Of a stretch of 64,000 bases of DNA, positions 59,637 through 64,000 are shown in pieces; position 1 is the first letter of the stretch, and each line of letters opens with the position of its first letter. The stretch is taken from the NCBI GenBank assembly GCA_019918135.1, contig WBZZ01006266.1:186001-250000 (forward strand), read 5' to 3'. The DNA comes from Paulinella micropora (taxonomy: Eukaryota; Cercozoa; Imbricatea; Euglyphida; Paulinellidae). Below the pieces are notes generated by a model. That model was not told where the DNA came from. It did no database searches and saw nothing but the letters and a program-made list of their open reading frames with translations. The translations under genes and the position numbers were made by a program.

Positions 59637-60649
59637 CAAGAAAACGTAATGTACGCTGAATGACAGTTCGACGGCCGTACACTCGGGCACTGAAAACTAA
59701 GAGCAGAGCACCGTGCTCCAGCACGACCTGCGGCAAATGGTACTGCCCCCGTGGTCATGTGTGCCAGAAGGACAAGAGCCCCTCGCTTACCCCGACGGTA
59801 TCCTGTCCGTGCCATAGCTCGGCCACCGTGCGCAATGTCAGAAAAATATGAAAAGAGGAAAAAAAATTGTCCGACAACCAAAGAAACAAACGGGGGGGAA
59901 TGAAAGGGGGAGGGAGGAAGAAGAAGGGAGGAAGAAGCACGAATTGTCGGGAGTGGCAGTGGGAAGGGGGAGGAACAGGGGCGCGCGAAGAACATACAAA
60001 AAAAGAATCACGCAAAAAAAGAAATCCCTGACAAAGTTTTAATATTGGCACTGAGAACTAGGAGAGGGAGAGGAAAGGGCATGGGAGGGGCGCGCCAAAA
60101 AAATGTAATTTACGCTGAATTAAAGCTCGACAAAATCTTACACTTGACACTTGCAACGGCACCCTCAGGCTGCCGCAGCATCCGGCCCACGTCATGCTTC
60201 TGCGGTAGCCCGAGCCATGAACCCTGGCTGGCACCGTCTGTGCTCTGCTCTCGCGCCAAGAGAGTGCAAAAAAGAATACGCTGAATTAAAGCTTGACGGC
60301 GTCCTGTCCGTGCCATAGCTTGGCCACCGTGCGCAAGGTCAGAAAAATATGAAAAGAGGGGGGGGGGAGCGCTTTGCCGGTGTACAAGAAAAATCACGCG
60401 AAAAGAAATTACTAAAAGCAAAAATTTTAATCTTGGCACTGAGAACGTGTACAGGGAGGGGCGGGGTGTGCTCTCCATCCCCGTCCCCTCTCTCGTCCCT
60501 TTGTTCCCCCTTGCCCCCCTGCGGCGGATGGATGGCGCGGTGGTCATTGGGCTAGGGGGGCAAGGGCCCCGGCCGGACCCGACGGCGTCCTGTCCGTGCC
60601 ATAACTCGGCCACCTTGCGTAAGGTCAGAAAAATATGAAAAGATCTGCG

Positions 60650-60827
60650 GAAATTTGTCTGACAACCAAAGAAACAGACGAGCAAGGGGAGGGGGCGGAG
60701 AAGGGCAAAGGGGGGAGAGCAGCAGCCCCCCCGCCTTACTGTCGCACCTGCCGCAGCACCGTTAACGCAAGAGAGGGGGAGGGAGACGCCTCCTTCTCTG
60801 CCCGTGTACTAGTTAGCTACTTGGCTA
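60650..60827 (+). repeat. Edge-type duplicate segment, copy B
   Basis: Same sequence as 57100-57285 up to CTTGGCTAGCCC. Its right edge is the boundary of the module array with unique DNA. Confidence 0.8.
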
Positions 60828-61172
60828 GCCCAGCAAAAACACCCAACCGGGCCTCAAAAAAAAGGGTTGGCGGGCCAAGCCTAACGAAATTTTTTACCAT
60901 AACCTAAGCCAAATTTTTCTGATCTAATTTTCAGAGAAAAAGGATCTGAAAGCCGGCTTAACACTCGTGGAGGTGCCCAATCAAATTTAGAAAAAAAATT
61001 TTAACACATCATCATCTACCGTTAAATTTGTAGCCTTTGAAAAAGTATTATTTTTACTAGGCTTGAAAAAATTTGAATTTCAAACTTTTTTTCAAAATGT
61101 CTATCCCACGCCACCCTTCACGATGAGTCAGTCAGCCGTGACAAGGTTGACTCCGGACCTTCCAAGGCTGCT
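60828..61172. other. AT-rich unique spacer
   Basis: Non-module DNA downstream of the Dicer-like relic. It opens with an imperfect inverted repeat (CCCAACCGGGCC and GGGTTGGCGGGCC around an A-run). No gene, and no AATAAA on the minus strand, was seen. Confidence 0.6.
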
Positions 61173-61475
61173 TCATTTTGAGCTCACGGGGCAGCACTCA
61201 TGGAGCAGTTTCTTTACCAGTTTGGTAGCTGCTTGCTGTTTGGCGAGCTTCAAATACTGCTTCTTGAAAGGTGGAGACACTGCCTGCTCCACTCTCACCG
61301 TGCGCAAACAGGACGTGTAGACTAGACTGAGTTTATCGCCTTTCTCGGACAAACGCTCTCCTAAGCAAGCTTTAGTTCGGTTGCAAAATATATTTAGGAT
61401 GCTAATCGCCTCCTTGGGCTGGGTATTGGGCTTCAACCCCTTCAAAGCTCCGCGTTCCCGGCTCCGCTGGGCCAT
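61173..61475 (-). pseudogene. Dicer-dimerisation (DUF283) or dsRBD-like segment
   Basis: A frame of 100 codons overlapping the end of the helicase frame and shifted relative to it. Residues 23-31 read AISILNIFC, the kind of helix that opens DUF283 (Ala-Ile-x-x-Ile/Leu-Asn-x-Tyr-Cys). A strand-like stretch LVYTSCLRTVRV (51-62) follows, then a basic C-terminal helix KKQYLKLAKQQAATKLVKKL (71-90) typical of the dsRBD fold. DUF283 follows the helicase domain in Dicer proteins, so position and motif agree. The stop at 61173 removes PAZ and RNase III domains, and none are seen nearby. The link to the helicase frame needs a 2-nt frame change near 61475-61480 or a splice I cannot locate. A plain dsRBD is the alternative. 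Confidence 0.5.
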
Positions 61476-62665
61476 CTTTTCTTTCGCCGTGCCCGCCCGC
61501 GGGCCTGGACGAAGGAGACGCCGGTGAGTGGGGGGTCGAATCTGATGACGCAGTTGGCCTCGCCAACGTCCATGCCCTCCTCTGCAACACTGGTACTCAC
61601 GAGAATTTTCTTGAGGCCCCGGCTGAAAAGGGTCAAATTTCTCTTCTCATCTGATTTAGTAAACAGGATTGACTTCGTGGGGGGTGCTGTGGTAGTAGAA
61701 TGCAGAGGCACGGCCTCAATCACGACGAGGTCTTGGAGGTCCTCGTCGTGATTGAGGTGGTGCGCTAGGATATGTGCTGTCGTTTTTTGCTGGACAAAAA
61801 CCACGGCACGTAGTTTCGTCGGACGTGCCTCATGCTGTCGAAGTAGCTCCTGAGTCAAGTGTTGCAGTTGAGGAAACGCATCATAAGTATCAAAAAAGTC
61901 ACAGACGCATCGTGACAGCTCGCTTCCCATGTCATGGATTCGTGGGAAGTCCCGGATACTGATTCCAGTCTTTTCACCCATCATGTTCAAAAATAGAAGG
62001 GCCAGTTCACACCCCTTTGGTTCCTCCCAGTACAATACCACCATCCGCAATGCTTCGTACCAATGTTCAAGATACAGAAACTTCTGCTCAAGCGCTGGCA
62101 GTGCGTTCTCACGGTAAGCAAGGGCGCGTCGGTTAGCGTACTCTCCCCAAGCCGCCAGCTTGTGAATGCTCAGTGGAGAGCTGGACGAAGAGATCTCGAG
62201 ATTGGCTTCGATCAGCCGTACGATGGAAACCAAATTCAGCGCAAAACTGGTCGCAGTTCTGTCTTTGATTCGCCTCCAAAAAGTCTTGTGCACCAGATGT
62301 GGTTTTCGCATGTGCTCAGGCTCCACTTTGTGCGCCTCAAAATGTTCGGGCACTTCCACTTCGTCGCGCACCTCGGTTTCTATGGCTGTCCCAGCGTGAA
62401 AACCGTCACGCAACAGGTCCGTCTTCGCAACAAACCAAGCTCGGACCGCTTGGGCCTGCTGCTCGACCAGAAAGCATGTTGGTACCAGAAAAACTGCAAG
62501 GCAACATCCCTTTTGCTCGGCCTCTAACTTTTGGCGTATAATTTCGGCCCCCACCACAGTTTTTCCAGCTCCCGTGGGTAGCAGTACAATAGTGTTTTTT
62601 CCTTTGGCCTCTCTGCAGAGGAACTGTTGGTAGCGCCGAAGCGAAGCCGGAGAATGCGTCGACAT
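61442..62665 (-). pseudogene. Dicer-like SF2 helicase lacking motifs Ib-III
   Basis: Dicer and RIG-I-like proteins use this ATP-driven helicase to bind and move along dsRNA. Counting from an upstream Met at 62725, I see YQQ (32-34), Walker A LLPTGAGKT (48-56), motif Ia VPTCFLVEQQ (81-90), motif IV AVVFVQQ (307-313), motif V STSVAEEGMDVGEANCVIRF (377-396) and motif VI VQARGRARRK (406-415). The text of motifs V and VI is of the Dicer type. I choose the Met at 62665 (residue 21) because it lies just before the conserved start and has G at -3. The Walker A to motif IV distance (about 250 residues) is much shorter than usual, and no DExH box or motif III lies between, so ATP hydrolysis should fail. 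The frame ends 12 residues after motif VI. The surroundings are module repeats. It is most likely a decayed or captured Dicer fragment. A working truncated protein is possible but less likely. Confidence 0.75.
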
Positions 62666-62845
62666 AGCTTCTACCCAAAAAGAAAACACCCTGCACAAGT
62701 GGCAAGCATATACAACATAGTGCATGAAATTCGGTCTGAGAACGCTAGCGATACCCTGAAGCTAACCTTAATTAAAACTATCCCCCAACCCTTAATCCAA
62801 TACATATCCTCTTTAGCGAACAGAAACCCTAAAATGCTGGGGGAG
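62666..62845. other. Unique flank upstream of the helicase
   Basis: Non-module DNA. On the minus strand a pyrimidine-rich tract, GTGTTTTCTTTTTGGGTAG, lies directly before the chosen start and could be a 3' splice site, which would make the helicase start an internal exon. No ORF worth calling. Confidence 0.4.
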
Positions 62846-64000
62846 TGGGGCGCTTCGCCGGTGCAAGAAAAATTACGCTGAATTAAAACTCGACAAAGTC
62901 TTACACTTGACACTGAGAATTAGGAGATGGAGAGAATTGACGCTGAATTAAAGATCGACAAGGCATTGCACTTGACATTTGCAACGGCACCCCTCAGGCT
63001 GCCGCAGCATCCGGCCTACGTCAGGTCGCTGCGGTAGCCCGAGCCATGAACCCTGGCCGGCACCGTCTGTGCTCTACTCGCGCGCCAAGAGAGTGCGAAA
63101 AAGAATACGTTGAATTAAAGCTTGACGGTCTTACACTCAGGGGCACCGTGCTCCAGCACGACCCTGTGGCGGATGGATGGGCGGTGGTCAATGTGCTAGA
63201 AGGACAAGGGCCTCCCTTGCTCCTTGAGCCCCCTGGACTCAGGAGGGGGGATGGAGTAGAGGGGAGAGAAGAAGATGCAGGGGAGGGGGAGAGAGCACGA
63301 ATTGTCTAGTCCCCCGTCTGAGGATCGGGAGCAAGAGCAAAAGAGGGAGGGCCTTCGTCCCTTGTTTGCGCGTGCAAACACGTCCCAAAAGAAATTCTTT
63401 TTTCTACTTGTCATACTCCCGCAGATATTTCCGCAGATCTTGCGCACCGTGCTCCAGCACGACCCTGCGGCGGATGGATGGGCAGTGGTCAATGTGCCAG
63501 GACGCCGCCGGGCCCCGGCCGGGTCCGGCGGCGTCCTGTCCGTATCATGGCTCGGCCACCGTGCGCAAGGTCAGAAAAAGATGAAAAAAGGAAAAAGAAT
63601 TTGGCCCGACAACAAGGGGAACAGACGGGGGGAGAAAGAAAGGGGGAGGGAAGAAGAAGGGGGGGGGGGATGTGCTTCCACCCCGTCCCCCTGCTCGTCC
63701 TTTGTTTGCGCGTGCAGAGGGAAGAGGCAGGGAAGGAAGAAGCACGAATTGTCATGGTCCACTGTCTGAGAATCGGGAGAGGGAGCGGCACTGAAAACTA
63801 AAAGAGAAAGGGGCAGGGGGGATTAGTGGAGGCGTTGCATGTTCGGAGATTTGTTTGTAGCTTCTGCGCTATTCATCCGAGAAACTGGAAAGAGAAAAGT
63901 TCAGTTCGTTCGCCGGTGTACAAAAATCAGCGCAAAAAAATCCATGACAGAGTTGTAGTCTTGGCACTGAAAACTAGGAGCGGAGGGGCAACAATAAGTA
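62846..64000 (+). repeat. Module array at the window end
   Basis: Modules resume with GGGGCGCTTCGCCGGTGCAAG and continue to the last base. They include a core at about 63140-63200, a purine-to-pyrimidine switch at 63620-63700 and a final GGGGCAACAATAAGTA phrase like the stop region of the 47.9-kb ORF. No gene seen. Confidence 0.8.

Larger units (their letters stand above)
57720..60649 (+). repeat. Diverged module array
   Basis: Modules with no credible gene. It includes a detached 3' fragment (58081-58253), a (GA)n tract at about 58991-59013 and a long inverted module at about 59060-59636. Confidence 0.8.

Noticed and set aside
62063..62527. Open frame of 154 codons on the + strand over the helicase
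   Set aside because: Antisense shadow of the Dicer-like frame, without motifs.
62775..62835. Telomere-like CCCTAA
   Set aside because: Only single copies (AACCCTTAAT, AACCCTAAA) and no tandem array.
1..64000. CRISPR array or bacterial mobile island
   Set aside because: Repeats are long, irregular and without uniform spacers. There are no cas, transposase or integrase motifs, and the other signals are eukaryotic.
1..64000. tRNA or Pol III gene in the module
   Set aside because: I found no convincing A-box/B-box pair or cloverleaf. The core palindromes do not fit a tRNA fold.

Overview
This window is nuclear DNA from a eukaryote, made almost entirely of repeats. The evidence for a eukaryote is a Dicer-type helicase relic, pyrimidine-rich tracts ending in CAG or TAG that look like 3' splice sites, AATAAA signals, long (ATT)n microsatellites and very low gene density. 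A protist or alga seems likely, but I cannot name the organism. I found no rRNA, tRNA, CRISPR array, transposase or reverse transcriptase. Most long open frames here are by-products of G- and C-rich low-complexity DNA.

The basic building block is a module of roughly 0.4-0.7 kb, repeated many times, mostly on the + strand and sometimes inverted. It has a conserved core containing the palindrome GGAGCACCGTGCTCC and a GGTGGTCAATGTG block. An imperfect inverted repeat follows, centred on a purine tract that switches to a pyrimidine tract, and then a segment resembling a splice acceptor. Modules are joined into a higher-order tandem array: unit 1 (about 865-20048), unit 2 (about 20049-34856) and unit 3 (about 34857-47786, truncated). 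The base unit is about 14.8 kb. Unit 1 is longer because about 4.3 kb is duplicated inside it (1147-5458 and 5459-9726). Units 1 and 2 end in a non-module, AT-rich island that carries an ORF of 203 codons with K/E-rich and Asn-rich stretches.

Each unit also carries a captured gene fragment with a good start context. It resembles the start of a BTB/T1 (K-tetra) domain, split by a G-run of 18, 24 or 21 bases. Unit 3 breaks off at 47786 into different sequence. That sequence holds a unique 134-codon ORF (47916-48320) whose ATG sits at the centre of a 36-bp near-perfect palindrome. The 3' end of this ORF recurs, detached, in eight other modules. From about 48.4 to 60.8 kb the modules are more diverged. 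They include a second copy of the window's first segment, with E2F-like palindromes and an 18-bp minisatellite, and a perfect 14-bp-stem hairpin at 57679-57710.

A unique island at about 60.83-62.84 kb holds a broken Dicer-like gene on the minus strand. Its helicase part keeps motifs I, Ia, IV, V and VI but lacks the region of motifs Ib-III, including the DExH box. A Dicer-dimerisation (DUF283) or dsRBD-like segment follows in another frame. Modules resume to the window end. Overall the locus looks like an amplified family of foldback modules that has picked up host gene pieces. The sequence does not show whether any of these are expressed.
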